NCBI GenBank assembly: GCA_902766655.1
Contig: CACXEL010000170.1
Coordinates: forward strand, 1-17,848
Direction: 5' to 3'
Length of the DNA stretch: 17,848 nt
Source of the DNA: an uncultured Lachnospiraceae bacterium
Lineage (GTDB): Bacteria > Bacillota > Clostridia > Lachnospirales > Lachnospiraceae
Under the pieces are notes generated by a model, which saw nothing but the letters and a program-made list of their open reading frames with translations, made no database searches and was not told where the DNA came from. A program made the translations under genes and the position numbers. This document shows, in pieces, positions 7,437 to 15,073 of this stretch (position 1 is the first letter of the stretch; each line of letters starts with the position of its first letter).

Positions 7437-9836
7437 GATGTCGGCGCTGGCTTTGGCGTCCCTCGCGTAGAAGTCGGCTTTGATCTTCATGGCGTAATCC
7501 TCGGTCAGGACGGCGCCGCCGACCATGATCCTGCAGTCCACGTTATTGGCGTGGAGAAGGGCTATGGTCTCCTCCATGGAGACCAGGGTGGTGGTCATGA
7601 GGGCGGAGAGGCCGACCAGGCGGACCTTCTCGGCGATGGCCGTATCCACGACCCGCTGTGGATCCACGTCCTTCCCGAGATCGATGACCTGGTAGCCGTA
7701 GTTCTCGAGAATGACCTTCACGATGTTCTTGCCGATATCGTGGATATCTCCCTTGACCGTGGCAAGTATGATTTTGCCCTTCGGGGCGCCGGTGTTCCCG
7801 GCGGCGGAGAGCTGCTCCTTGATCACGTCAAAGCACTGGGCGGCCACGTCGGCGGCCAGGATGAGCTGCGGCAGGAAGAGGGTTCCCTTCTCGAATTTGT
7901 CTCCGATGGCGTCCAGCCCGGGGATGAGGACGTCGTTGATGATGGCCATGGGCTCCATGGTCCTGAGGAGGTCGGCGGTGATGGCGCGGCCTTCATTTTT
8001 CATACCCGTCTCCATGGCCTTCAGGATCCTGGGGAGCGGGGCGGTGGGAGCGAAGTCGCTCTTGATGGTCATTTTCTGGCCGGGAGACGGGGCCGGGGTA
8101 GACTGCCCGCTCGGCGCGGCATGGGACGCGGACCAGTCAATGAAGCCCAGAGAGTTCACGTCGAGGCCGGAGAGGACCTTGTAGGACTTGAAGGCCCACA
8201 TCATGGAGGCGCTGTTGGGGTTCATGATGGGCAGGTCGAGACCGGCCATGAGGGCCATGGTGAGGAAATTTTGATTGATGATCTCCCGGTTGGGCAGGCC
8301 AAAAGAGATGTTGGACACGCCGAGGACTGTCCGCAGCCCCAGCCGTTCTTTGACCATCCGGATGGCGCCCAGGGTCGTCATGGCGGAGGTCTGGTCAGCG
8401 GAAACGGTCATGGCCAGGCAGTCGATGGCCAGGTCCTCCCGGCGGATGCCGGCGTCTTCGGCGCGGGAGAGGATCTTCTCAGCGATGGCGAAGCGGCCTT
8501 CCGGGGTATTGGGTATTCCGTTCTCGTCCAGAGTGAGGCCCAGGACGGCGGCGCCGTACTTTTTGACGATCGGCAGGATGGCGCTGAGGGAGGCCTCCTC
8601 CCCGTTCACGGAGTTGACCAGGGCCCTTCCGTTGTAGACGCGTAGCGCGGCCTCGATGACATCGGGCTTGGTCGAGTCGATCTGGAGCGGAACATCCACG
8701 ACGGACTGGAGGGCTTTTACGACCCGGACCATCATGGCCTTCTCATCGATGCCGGGGGTACCCACGTTGACGTCCAGGATGTCGGCGCCGGCCTCCACCT
8801 GCTGGACAGCCTGGGAGAGGATGTAGTCCATGTCCCCTTCCTGAAGGGCCTGGCGGAAACGCTTTTTGCCTGTCGGATTGATCCGTTCCCCGATGACTCT
8901 CGGTTCGGAAATGACGACCGTCTTCGTGGCGGAGCAGATCGCCATGGGCCGCCGGACAGGCACAGACGCGAACTCTCCGGCATCCTCCGCCAGCGCCAGC
9001 TGTTTTTTGAGCTCCGCGATATAGGCAGGCGAGGTGCCGCAGCACCCGCCGAAAATGCGGACGCCTGCCGAGGCGAAGGACCGGCAGACGGAGGCGAACT
9101 CCTCCGGCATGACGTTGTAGGTGCCGGTGACCGGGTCCGGCAGGCCGGCGTTGGGCTTGGCTATGACGGGCAGGCTGGTCCAGCGGGCAATCTCCTCCAC
9201 GATGGGGATGAGGTCTGCCGGGCCAAGGGAACAGTTGACGCCCAGCGCGTCGACGCCGAGGCCCTCCAGTGTGAGGCACATGGCCGGGACGGAGCAGCCG
9301 GTGAAGGTCCTGCCGTTCTTCTCGAAGGTCATGGTGACCAGGACCGGCAGGTCCGAGTGCTCTCTGGCGGCCAGTACGGCAGCCTTGGTCTCGTAGAGAT
9401 CGGTCATGGTCTCGATGATGATGAGGTCGGCGCTGCGGCCGGCTTCGACCATCTCCGCGAAGACATCGTAAGCCTCCTCGAAGGTGAGGCTTCCTGTGGG
9501 CTCGAGCAGCTGGCCGATAGGGCCGATGTCCAGGGCGACCAGGGTATCTGTGCCTTCCGAGGCCCTGCGGGCATTGGTGACCGCGGCGCTGACCAACTGG
9601 GATACGGTATAGCCGGTGCCGGCCATCTTGAACCGGTTGCAGCCGAAGGTGTTGGCGTAGATGATTTCCGTGCCGGCAGCTATGTAGGACCGATGGACGT
9701 CGATGATCCAATCGGGCTTTGTGACGTTCAGGGTCTCGGGGATGGTGCCCAGGGCCATGCCCTTTCCCTGCAGCATGGTGCCCATGCCGCCGTCCAGGAG
9801 CACATAGCGTTTTTTGAGCAGATCCTTCATATTCAT
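7416..9836 (-). CDS. metH: Cobalamin-dependent methionine synthase, lacking the reactivation domain
   Basis: The enzyme transfers a methyl group from methyltetrahydrofolate through cobalamin to homocysteine, making methionine. The frame opens at GTG 9842, but ATG 9836 suits the AAGGAGG at 9846-9852 better (9-base spacing), giving 806 residues. Domains: homocysteine methyltransferase 1-290, with zinc ligands C202 (VNCSLG) and C265/C266 (GGCCGTSP); pterin domain about 312-565, with VIGERINPTGKKRF; a Pro/Ser/Ala linker at 571-590; cobalamin cap and binding domains 595-806, with D697-x-H699-x-x-G702, where H699 is the cobalt ligand. The C-terminal AdoMet activation domain of long MetH (about 1200 residues) is missing; that function is encoded at 11305-11988. 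A promoter lies directly upstream. No SAM or cobalamin riboswitch fits in the short leader. Confidence 0.95.
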   Translation of the reverse strand: MNMKDLLKKRYVLLDGGMGTMLQGKGMALGTIPETLNVTKPDWIIDVHRSYIAAGTEIIYANTFGCNRFKMAGTGYTVSQLVSAAVTNARRASEGTDTLVALDIGPIGQLLEPTGSLTFEEAYDVFAEMVEAGRSADLIIIETMTDLYETKAAVLAAREHSDLPVLVTMTFEKNGRTFTGCSVPAMCLTLEGLGVDALGVNCSLGPADLIPIVEEIARWTSLPVIAKPNAGLPDPVTGTYNVMPEEFASVCRSFASAGVRIFGGCCGTSPAYIAELKKQLALAEDAGEFASVPVRRPMAICSATKTVVISEPRVIGERINPTGKKRFRQALQEGDMDYILSQAVQQVEAGADILDVNVGTPGIDEKAMMVRVVKALQSVVDVPLQIDSTKPDVIEAALRVYNGRALVNSVNGEEASLSAILPIVKKYGAAVLGLTLDENGIPNTPEGRFAIAEKILSRAEDAGIRREDLAIDCLAMTVSADQTSAMTTLGAIRMVKERLGLRTVLGVSNISFGLPNREIINQNFLTMALMAGLDLPIMNPNSASMMWAFKSYKVLSGLDVNSLGFIDWSASHAAPSGQSTPAPSPGQKMTIKSDFAPTAPLPRILKAMETGMKNEGRAITADLLRTMEPMAIINDVLIPGLDAIGDKFEKGTLFLPQLILAADVAAQCFDVIKEQLSAAGNTGAPKGKIILATVKGDIHDIGKNIVKVILENYGYQVIDLGKDVDPQRVVDTAIAEKVRLVGLSALMTTTLVSMEETIALLHANNVDCRIMVGGAVLTEDYAMKIKADFYARDAKASADIARQVLG

Positions 9837-9866
9837 GAGCACTGTCCTCCTTATCTGTTTCCATAG

Positions 9867-9895
9867 ATTGTAAACTATGCCGTCCGGTTAATCAA
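9867..9895 (-). promoter_or_regulatory. metH promoter
   Basis: On the - strand, -35 TTGATT (9895-9890) and -10 TACAAT (9872-9867) are separated by exactly 17 bases. The predicted start is close to the ribosome site, leaving a leader of only about 25 bases. The -35 lies inside the inverted repeat CCGGTTAATCAACCGG (9884-9899), and the -10 lies between CATAG (9862-9866) and CTATG (9875-9879). Both dyads could be operators. Confidence 0.75.
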
Positions 9896-9951
9896 CCGGA
9901 AATCCCGGTCGCGGGGAGGGGCTGCATTTCCCCGGGGACAATTGTGCGTCC
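9884..9951. promoter_or_regulatory. Dyad cluster between divergent metH and flavodiiron promoters
   Basis: Three inverted repeats lie between the two promoters: CCGGTT-AATC-AACCGG (9884-9899), CGGGGA (9912-9917) with TCCCCG (9929-9934), and ACAATTGT (9938-9945) flanked by GGAC and GTCC (9936-9939 and 9948-9951). They could bind a regulator acting on both genes. No named operator consensus was recognised. Confidence 0.4.
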
Positions 9952-9955
9952 AATA

Positions 9956-9984
9956 TTGAAAAAAAGCCGCAGGACGGATATAAT
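9956..9984 (+). promoter_or_regulatory. Promoter of the flavodiiron protein gene
   Basis: A -35 box TTGAAA (9956-9961) and a perfect -10 box TATAAT (9979-9984) are separated by 17 bases. Transcription would start near 9991, leaving about 30 bases of leader with GGAGG at 10012-10016. Confidence 0.85.
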
Positions 9985-10022
9985 CGGGGTAGTAAACTGA
10001 GTCCAAAATCCGGAGGAGAACC

Positions 10023-11219
10023 ATGATCAATATTCAGAAAATCACTACAGATACATGCTGGATCGGCGCGAGCGACAGAAGGCTGGCCAAGTTCGAGAAC
10101 ATTTTCCCGCTCTCTGGCGGTGTCTCCTACAACAGCTACATCATTGCGGATGAGAAGACTGCGGTCCTCGACACCGCCGACGTCACCATCGCCGAGCAGT
10201 ACGTCGAGAACCTGGCGGCCGCCCTGAAGGGCAGAAGCCTGGACTATCTCATCATCCTGCACATGGAGCCGGACCACTGCTCCCAGATCGCCAGGGTAGC
10301 TTCTCTGTACCCGGGCCTGACCCTGGTCGGCAACGTCAAGACCTTCCAGATGCTGGGCAACTTCTTCCCGGAGCTTTCCGGCCTGCCCAGGATCACGGTC
10401 AAGGAAGGTGATACCTTAAGCCTCGGCGCCCACACGATCAAGTTCACCATGGCGCCCATGGTCCACTGGCCGGAGGTCATGCTGGCCTACGACATGCTGA
10501 CCGGCGCCCTCTTCACCGCCGATGCCTTCGGAACCTTCGGCTCCCTGGACGGCAGCATCTTTGCGGACCAGTGCGATTTCGAGGCCAGGTATTTAAATGA
10601 AGCCCGCCGCTATTACGCCAACATCGTCGGCAAGTACGGCGTGCAGGTCCAGAACGTCCTGAAGAAGCTGAAGACGCTGGACGTCAGGTTCATCTGCCCG
10701 CTTCACGGACCCGTCTGGCGTGAGGACCTCGACTGGTTCATCGACAAGTACCAGAAGTGGAGCACCCAGACACCGGAGGACGACGGGATCGTCGTCATCT
10801 ACGGAAGCCTCTATGGCCATACCGCCTCCGCGGCCGAGACAGCTGCGGCCATGATCGCGGAGAAGAGCGGGAAGCAGGTCAGGGTCTACGATGCCTCCAA
10901 GACCGATGCCTCCGAACTGATCGGGGAGATCTGGCGCGTGAAGAAGGTCGTCATTTTCAGCCCGACCTACAACAACGGCGTCTACCTGCCCATCGCAAAC
11001 CTGCTTCACGACCTTGCGGCCCTGGACGTCAAGAACCGCATTTTCGCCATCGGCCAGAACGGAAGCTGGGCTCCCACGGCCGCCAAGGGCATGACGGAGA
11101 TCCTCGGCACCCTCAAGAACTGCACTGTCCTTGAGAACGTCGTGACCATCAAGAGCGCTCTCCATGAGGCGGACCTGCCCATGCTGGAGGCCTTTGCCCA
11201 GGCTGTGGCCGAGGCCTGA
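10023..11219 (+). CDS. Flavodiiron protein (A-type FprA, O2/NO reductase)
   Basis: Flavodiiron proteins reduce O2 to water or NO to N2O in the cytoplasm of anaerobes, using electrons from rubredoxin or a similar carrier. The 398 residues form an N-terminal metallo-beta-lactamase-like domain (1-250) and a C-terminal flavodoxin domain (about 255-398), the minimal class A layout. The diiron ligands are all visible: H80, E82 and D84 in HMEPDH, H148 in VHWPEVM, D167 in TADAFG, and H228 in PLHGPVW. The flavodoxin FMN loop is GSLYGHT (261-267). The start has GGAGG six bases upstream. It is divergent from metH and precedes the MetH reactivation gene, so it may protect the oxygen-sensitive cob(I)alamin or supply electrons; that is inference. 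It could act mainly on O2 or on NO. Confidence 0.95.
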   Translation: MINIQKITTDTCWIGASDRRLAKFENIFPLSGGVSYNSYIIADEKTAVLDTADVTIAEQYVENLAAALKGRSLDYLIILHMEPDHCSQIARVASLYPGLTLVGNVKTFQMLGNFFPELSGLPRITVKEGDTLSLGAHTIKFTMAPMVHWPEVMLAYDMLTGALFTADAFGTFGSLDGSIFADQCDFEARYLNEARRYYANIVGKYGVQVQNVLKKLKTLDVRFICPLHGPVWREDLDWFIDKYQKWSTQTPEDDGIVVIYGSLYGHTASAAETAAAMIAEKSGKQVRVYDASKTDASELIGEIWRVKKVVIFSPTYNNGVYLPIANLLHDLAALDVKNRIFAIGQNGSWAPTAAKGMTEILGTLKNCTVLENVVTIKSALHEADLPMLEAFAQAVAEA

Positions 11220-11244
11220 TCGCTTCAGCATCACAATGGCTCTG

Positions 11245-11280
11245 ACATGTGCTCCGCCTCGGCGGGGCACATGTTTCTTC
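11245..11280 (+). terminator. Hairpin between the flavodiiron and MetH activation genes
   Basis: ACATGTGCTCCGCC (11245-11258) pairs with GGCGGGGCACATGT (11261-11274) almost completely, with one G-T wobble, and is followed by the short pyrimidine run TTCTTC. It is a plausible terminator for the flavodiiron gene. No clear promoter was found between it and the next start codon, so leaky read-through may feed the downstream operon. Confidence 0.65.
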
Positions 11281-11304
11281 TGCACTGCATAAGGGGGAAG
11301 CGGT

Positions 11305-11988
11305 TTGCTGACCGGAAAGATCATTCTGAGCTCCATAGACCGGACGGAGACCATGCGGTATCTGGGCATGGGCGGCCGCGTACGTCCCGAGGAGGTCCTG
11401 CCGGCCCTTTTCGACAGGTGCGAGCGGGAGCTTCTGGCGGTCCTGGACGCAAAATACGTCTGGCAGGTCTTCCTTTACCGGGAGGGCGTGATAGAGAACT
11501 GCGCCTACCAGCCGGAGGGGGAGGCCATCGCGGCACACCTTGCCGGCTGCGACCGGGTGATCCTTCTGTGCGCGACCCTCTCAGGGGGCGTGGACGCGCT
11601 TCTCAGGCGGAAACGGCTGACGGGCATGGCGGAGGCCATGATCATCGACGCCATGGCTTCCGCGGCCATAGAGACGGTCCTGGACAGGATCGAGGAGGAG
11701 ATCTTCTCGCTGCCCGGGATGGCTGGATCGGACCACACCTGGCGGTTCAGCCCGGGTTACGCGGACCTGCCCCTGTCGGGCCAGAAGGCCTTTCTGGCCT
11801 CTGTGAACGCCTACCGGCGGATCGGCGTCGGCTGCGGCGATTCCTTCCTCATGACGCCCATGAAATCCGTCACCTGTCTCATCGGCCTGGGACACGACCT
11901 GCCGAAGGAGAACCTGAAGAGCTGCGCGCTCTGCTCCCTTGACGGCCGCTGCCGCTTTCGGGAGAGGGGAGAATACTGTTACCGCTGA
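11305..11988 (+). CDS. Separate MetH reactivation (AdoMet-binding) domain protein
   Basis: This 227-residue protein corresponds to the C-terminal activation domain of long MetH, which uses AdoMet and an electron to remethylate inactive cob(II)alamin. It carries RFSPGYADLPLSGQKAF (147-163), matching the R-x-x-P-G-Y AdoMet site, and SFLMTPMKSVTCLIGLG (180-196), the usual MetH C-terminal pattern. It supplies what the metH product here lacks. The tail holds C207, C210, C216 and C225 (C-X2-C-X5-C-X8-C), which could bind an iron-sulfur cluster or zinc. The start is TTG with AAGGGGGAAG upstream; an overlapping longer frame at 11247-11942 has no family features. The DUF2201 gene follows after 24 bases, so they are probably one operon. 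Confidence 0.88.
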   Translation: MLTGKIILSSIDRTETMRYLGMGGRVRPEEVLPALFDRCERELLAVLDAKYVWQVFLYREGVIENCAYQPEGEAIAAHLAGCDRVILLCATLSGGVDALLRRKRLTGMAEAMIIDAMASAAIETVLDRIEEEIFSLPGMAGSDHTWRFSPGYADLPLSGQKAFLASVNAYRRIGVGCGDSFLMTPMKSVTCLIGLGHDLPKENLKSCALCSLDGRCRFRERGEYCYR

Positions 11989-12012
11989 CACAGGCACGTC
12001 CCGGAGGGGCTT

Positions 12013-13368
12013 ATGGCAATGAAGACCAGAGAAGAACTGCAGAAGGCGGGGGAAAAGGTCCTCACGCTCACGAGGACGGAGCTCTATCTGTCCCTGCCCT
12101 TCATGGCGCCTGCCCTGGACCGCCTGGCCTGGACAATGGACCTGTCCACCCTTACCTTTGGCACGGACGCGGAGGCCATCCGCTACAATCCGATTGCACT
12201 CTGCAGGACCTGGGTCGACGATCCCAGATACGTAAGCCGTGCTTTCCTGCACATGCTGTTCCATTGCCTCTTCCTGCACATGTACCACATCGACGACCAT
12301 GAGGACCGGGTCCTGTGGGACCTGGCCTCAGATATGGCTGTCGAAGCCGTCATCGATTCCCTGAAGGGGTGTCCGGCCGTGGAGTGGACGCTGACGGACC
12401 TCAGGGCGGCGTGGTACGAGAAGCTCAGGAACGAATGCGGTGTTCTCACGGCGGAGCGCATTTACCGATGCCTGGCGGCGGACCCGCCGGATCCGCTGAC
12501 AGAGGAAAAGCTGCGTGCCGAATTCACGGTCTGCGACCACGCCTTCTGGGACGAGATGAACAAGGAAAAGCCTGCGGATCCGCCCCCGGAGGGCGGTGCC
12601 GGTCCGGACTATGAGAAGAGCTGGGACGAAGCGGCCTCCCGCCTCATGTCCGAGCTGGACAGCTTCGGCCGCGAGGGCGGCACAGAGACCGGCAATCTCA
12701 GACGGATCCTGGCCGTGGGGCAGCGTCGGCGCCTGACCTACGGCGATTTTCTCAGGCGATATGCCGTTGTCCGCGAGGAGGCCCGGGTCGACCTGGACTC
12801 CTTCGATTACGGTTTCTACAACTACGGGATGACCCTGTACGGCAACATGCCCCTCATCGAGGAAAATGAATACAGGGAGTCCAGAAAGGTGGAGCAGCTT
12901 GTCATCGCCGTCGACACCTCCGCCTCCTGCCAGAAGACGCTGGTCAGCCGGTTCCTCAGCGAGACCGCCGCGGTCATCGCCTCCCGGGAGACCTTCTTCC
13001 ACCACGTCGACCTCCGCATAATCGAGTGCGACGACCGGATCCAGAAGGAGCTTGTCATCCGCAGTCCGGAGGAGATGGAGCGATATCTGGACGCCTTCGA
13101 GGTGCACGGCGGCTTCGGGACGGACTTCCGGCCGGTCTTCGACTATGTGGCCGGCCTGAGAGCGCGGGGGAATCTGAAGAATCTCCGGGGGCTGCTCTAC
13201 TTTACGGACGGATTCGGGAGATTTCCGGTGCAGCCGACGGACTACGAGACGGTCTTCATTTTCCTGAAGGACGATCTTTTTGACCTGCGCAAGGCTCCGA
13301 AATGGGCCGTTACACTGACTATAGACGACGATACTGACGGCCGGCTGATCCTGAACGCCGGCAGGTGA
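12013..13368 (+). CDS. DUF2201 protein: metallopeptidase-like domain plus VWA-like domain
   Basis: This 451-residue protein fits the DUF2201 family, with a metallopeptidase-like N-terminal part and a von Willebrand A-like C-terminal part. Its biological role is unknown. The N-terminal part has FLHMLFHCLFLHMYH (78-92), giving H80-x-x-x-H84. The glutamate of a catalytic HExxH is replaced by M81, so peptidase activity is doubtful. A variable, Pro/Gly-rich segment lies around 185-200. The VWA-like domain (about 295-451) has the complete metal-site pattern D301-T-S303-A-S305, T370-D371 in GGFGTDFRP, and D399 in YFTDG. GGAGGGG precedes the start. It sits 24 bases after the MetH activation gene, and its stop overlaps the ribosome site of the AAA gene. 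AAA/VWA pairs such as CobS/CobT and RavA/ViaA act as metal-insertion or remodelling machines; applying this here is inference. Confidence 0.85.
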   Translation: MAMKTREELQKAGEKVLTLTRTELYLSLPFMAPALDRLAWTMDLSTLTFGTDAEAIRYNPIALCRTWVDDPRYVSRAFLHMLFHCLFLHMYHIDDHEDRVLWDLASDMAVEAVIDSLKGCPAVEWTLTDLRAAWYEKLRNECGVLTAERIYRCLAADPPDPLTEEKLRAEFTVCDHAFWDEMNKEKPADPPPEGGAGPDYEKSWDEAASRLMSELDSFGREGGTETGNLRRILAVGQRRRLTYGDFLRRYAVVREEARVDLDSFDYGFYNYGMTLYGNMPLIEENEYRESRKVEQLVIAVDTSASCQKTLVSRFLSETAAVIASRETFFHHVDLRIIECDDRIQKELVIRSPEEMERYLDAFEVHGGFGTDFRPVFDYVAGLRARGNLKNLRGLLYFTDGFGRFPVQPTDYETVFIFLKDDLFDLRKAPKWAVTLTIDDDTDGRLILNAGR

Positions 13369-13379
13369 AGGAGTAAAAG

Positions 13380-14876
13380 GTGAATATCCGGGAAGCCAAG
13401 GAAGAAATCAAGCGCACGGTCCGGGCCTATCTGGCCAGGGACCCCGAAACGGGGGAGAGAATGATTCCCCCGGAGCACCAGCGGCCGGTACTCATGATCG
13501 GAGCGCCGGGCATCGGCAAGACGGCCATCATGCGGCAGATCGCCGAGGAGATGGGGATCGGCCTTGTCTCCTATACCATCACCCACCACACCCGCCAGAG
13601 CGCTATCGGTCTGCCCTTTATCGCCAAAAAGACCTACGGCGGTGAAGAGCACACGGTGACCGAGTACACCATGAGCGAGATCGTTGCCTCTGTATACGAC
13701 CAGATCGAGCGGTCCGGGAGGGAGGAGGGCATCCTCTTTCTGGATGAGATCAACTGTGTCTCGGAGACCCTTTTCCCGACCATGCTCCAGTTCCTCCAGT
13801 ACAAGACCTTCGGCTCCCACAAGGTGCCGGAGGGGTACGTGATCGTGACGGCCGGCAATCCGCCCGAGTTCAACCGGTCTGTCCGCGACTTCGATATCGT
13901 CACGCTGGACCGCGTGAAGCGGTTGGATATCGAGGCGGATTTCGACGTCTGGAAGGGATATGCGCTGAGTCAGGGAGTGCACGGCGCGGTCATATCCTAC
14001 CTCAACATACAGAAGAGCCACTTCGCCCAGGTCAGAAACGACGCGGACGGCCGCAGGTTCGTGACACCCCGCAGCTGGGTCGACCTGTCGGATTCCCTCA
14101 GGGTCTACGAGCGCATCGGGGAGCCGGTGGGAGAAGACTTTGTCGGGAGCTTCCTGCAGGATCCGGAGATTGCCAGGTCCTTTGCCATCTATTATGAACT
14201 GTGGAATCGGTACAGGAGTGTTTACCATATACCGGAGATCCTGGAAGGGCAGATCCCGGACGGAGCCGAATCCCTCAGGGAGGCTCCTTTCGACGAGAAG
14301 CTCAGTCTCATCGGCCTGCTGGTCTCCGCCCTGAACCAGGACTTCACGGCCTCCGAGGAGGCTCTCGAGTCCCAGCGGACAGTCTTCGGCCTCGTCAAGG
14401 AGGTCAGGACCCTCCTGGCTTCCGGGGAAATGAACTCAGTCTCCCAGGCTCTCACCTCTCTCGTAAATCGCGAGAGCGGGCGGCTGAAGGAGGAGGAAGA
14501 GGCCGGCCGGGCCGTCAGGTCCAGGGGCCGCATCACGCGTCTGGCGCTTGCCCGTCTCAGGGAGATGGCCAGGACATGCGCCGCGGCGGAGGACAGTCTG
14601 GCGGACCTCAAGGCAGCGTTCACATCTTCCGAGAACGCCAGAGTCGCGGAGGATGTCCGGATTGGAGAAAGGCTGACCCACGCCTTCTCCTTCCTCGCCC
14701 GGATCTTCGGGGAGGGCCAGGAGCTGGTCATGTTCCTGAGCGAGCTGACCCGGGGCTACTACAGTATGAAGTTCGTGGACACCCACGGGAACGAAGCCTT
14801 CTACCGATATAATAAGCTGCTCCTCCTCTCGGACAGGAGGAAAGGGCTCAGGGATGAGCTGATGGAGCTTGTCTGA
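13380..14876 (+). CDS. MoxR-like AAA ATPase, partner of the DUF2201/VWA protein
   Basis: This 498-residue protein has an AAA domain at about 1-290 and a long helical C-terminal half. Walker A is GAPGIGKT (41-48), Walker B is LFLDEIN (119-125), and the sensor-1 asparagine is N160 in TAGNPPEFN. The segment TPRSW follows later, as in MoxR-type ATPases. The C-terminal half is rich in charged helices and resembles no catalytic domain, so it may bind the VWA partner or a substrate. The start is GTG with GAAGGAG at 13367-13373 overlapping the stop of the preceding gene, which implies coupled translation and matched amounts of the two proteins. The MetH activation gene leads the operon. The substrate is unknown. 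A role in maturing or rescuing a cofactor protein is a hypothesis, not shown by the sequence. Confidence 0.88.
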   Translation: MNIREAKEEIKRTVRAYLARDPETGERMIPPEHQRPVLMIGAPGIGKTAIMRQIAEEMGIGLVSYTITHHTRQSAIGLPFIAKKTYGGEEHTVTEYTMSEIVASVYDQIERSGREEGILFLDEINCVSETLFPTMLQFLQYKTFGSHKVPEGYVIVTAGNPPEFNRSVRDFDIVTLDRVKRLDIEADFDVWKGYALSQGVHGAVISYLNIQKSHFAQVRNDADGRRFVTPRSWVDLSDSLRVYERIGEPVGEDFVGSFLQDPEIARSFAIYYELWNRYRSVYHIPEILEGQIPDGAESLREAPFDEKLSLIGLLVSALNQDFTASEEALESQRTVFGLVKEVRTLLASGEMNSVSQALTSLVNRESGRLKEEEEAGRAVRSRGRITRLALARLREMARTCAAAEDSLADLKAAFTSSENARVAEDVRIGERLTHAFSFLARIFGEGQELVMFLSELTRGYYSMKFVDTHGNEAFYRYNKLLLLSDRRKGLRDELMELV

Positions 14877-14980
14877 GAGCGTCCGGGTGAGTGGAGGCCT
14901 CGCGGCCTGGCAGGATTGAAGTGGCGGGAGAGAGCAGAGAATGAAGGACAGAGACCTGTCCCCCGGTTCTGGAAAAAACA

Positions 14981-15022
14981 AAAGACCGTCTGACGGAGCA
15001 AAATCCGTCAGACGGTCTTTTT
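14981..15022. terminator. Perfect 17-base-pair bidirectional terminator
   Basis: AAAGACCGTCTGACGGA (14981-14997) pairs perfectly with TCCGTCAGACGGTCTTT (15004-15020) around the loop GCAAAA. The + strand tail is TTTTT (15018-15022). On the - strand the hairpin is followed by a T-rich run, complementary to GGAAAAAACA at 14971-14980. It can therefore stop both the AAA operon and the convergent activase gene. Confidence 0.93.
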
Positions 15023-15023
15023 G

Positions 15024-15073
15024 ATACATTTCGTAATACTGAAATAATACACTGAAGATACGCAAAGAAATAC
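15024..15073. repeat. Five ATAC words at 11-12 base spacing
   Basis: ATAC occurs at 15024, 15036, 15047, 15058 and 15070, that is at intervals of 12, 11, 11 and 12 bases, close to one helical turn. The sequence between the words is AT-rich and not conserved. It may be intrinsically curved DNA or several sites for a DNA-binding protein on one face of the helix. It may also be chance in AT-rich sequence. Confidence 0.4.

Noticed and set aside
7245..8645. A 466-codon open frame on the + strand opposite metH
   Set aside because: It mirrors the pterin and cobalamin domains of metH, has low-complexity Gly/Asp/Val-rich composition and no family motif, and starts next to the terminator without a good ribosome site.
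9837..10022. SAM or cobalamin riboswitch in front of metH
   Set aside because: The metH promoter sits so close to the start codon that only about 25 bases of leader remain, and no riboswitch core elements were recognised.
11247..11942. A 231-codon + strand frame overlapping the MetH activation gene
   Set aside because: It is slightly longer than the accepted frame, but its Arg/Gly/Pro-rich translation has no family motif, and it starts inside the terminator hairpin. The 11305 frame carries the R-x-x-P-G-Y motif and a good ribosome site.
15021..15050. A + strand promoter (TTGATA then TAATAC) for a small RNA after the terminator
   Set aside because: The -10 matches consensus at only half its positions, and no downstream gene or terminator supports a transcript.
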